A stretch of 5,443 nucleotides of DNA, from NCBI GenBank assembly GCA_002414125.1, contig DHYN01000008.1, forward strand, positions 242 to 5,684. Reading direction: 5' to 3'. Position numbers and translations under genes: made by a program. The notes under the pieces were generated by a model. The model saw nothing but the letters and a program-made list of their open reading frames with translations, made no database searches and was not told where the DNA came from. Source of the stretch: Ruminococcus sp. UBA5129. Lineage in GTDB: Bacteria; Bacillota; Clostridia; Oscillospirales; Ruminococcaceae. The first letter of the stretch is position 1. Each line of letters starts with the position of its first letter. Positions 5,422 through 5,443 of this stretch are shown in pieces.

Positions 5422-5443
5422 CCTTTTCCAGATCGGAGTAGTG

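Noticed and set aside
5115..5441. 108-codon plus-strand frame opposite sigG
   Set aside because: It is antisense to the conserved region 2 coding sequence of sigG with no recognisable product.
5414..5443. Possible 3' end of a gene upstream of sigG (nine codons, ending GDYSDLEKGE-like residues, then TAA TAA)
   Set aside because: The frame from the window edge reads HYSDLEKGE and then two stops. This is too short to tell from chance and does not look like the usual SigE C-terminus, although a tandem stop 54 bases before sigG would fit an upstream sigE gene.

Overview
The window looks like chromosomal DNA of a low-GC, Gram-positive, cellulosome-forming anaerobe. A Ruminococcus close to R. flavefaciens is the best guess. 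The evidence is a large secreted glycoside hydrolase ending in an R. flavefaciens-style type I dockerin, a forespore sigma factor typical of Bacillota, and a DUF3737 protein of the kind common in Clostridia. The genus is inferred from protein style; no 16S or other marker gene is present.

Layout, left to right. (1) Bases 1-209 hold the 3' end of an unrecognised plus-strand gene, followed by an intrinsic terminator (220-251) and a second, perfect hairpin (258-299) that can serve both converging transcripts. (2) Bases 380-3376, minus strand, hold a 998-residue exported GH98 enzyme with the order signal peptide, GH98 catalytic and C-terminal domains, CBM35/6-like module, unnamed beta-rich module, dockerin. 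(3) Bases 3377-3701 are a divergent control region with a good sigma-A promoter for each side: TTGAAT-N17-TATAAT leftward to GH98 and TTGATT-N17-TATAAT rightward to DUF3737. (4) Bases 3702-4565, plus strand, encode a 287-residue DUF3737 protein with a visible 19-residue right-handed beta-helix ladder. (5) Bases 4583-5359, minus strand, encode the sporulation sigma factor SigG. It is tail-to-tail with DUF3737, with 17 bases between the stops. Its short upstream region carries a possible SigF -10 element and a hairpin next to the ribosome binding site.

The genes do not form one obvious operon or pathway. The GH98 enzyme belongs to extracellular plant-polysaccharide (or host-glycan) degradation through a cellulosome. 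SigG belongs to endospore formation. DUF3737 has no known function, but its stacked aromatic residues would suit ligand or glycan contact, and it shares a divergent promoter region with the GH98 gene. No mobile element, CRISPR array, tRNA or rRNA was seen. The most interesting items are the GH98 architecture and its unnamed module, the DUF3737 ladder, and SigG details (Lys45 and the leader hairpin) that may differ from the Bacillus model.
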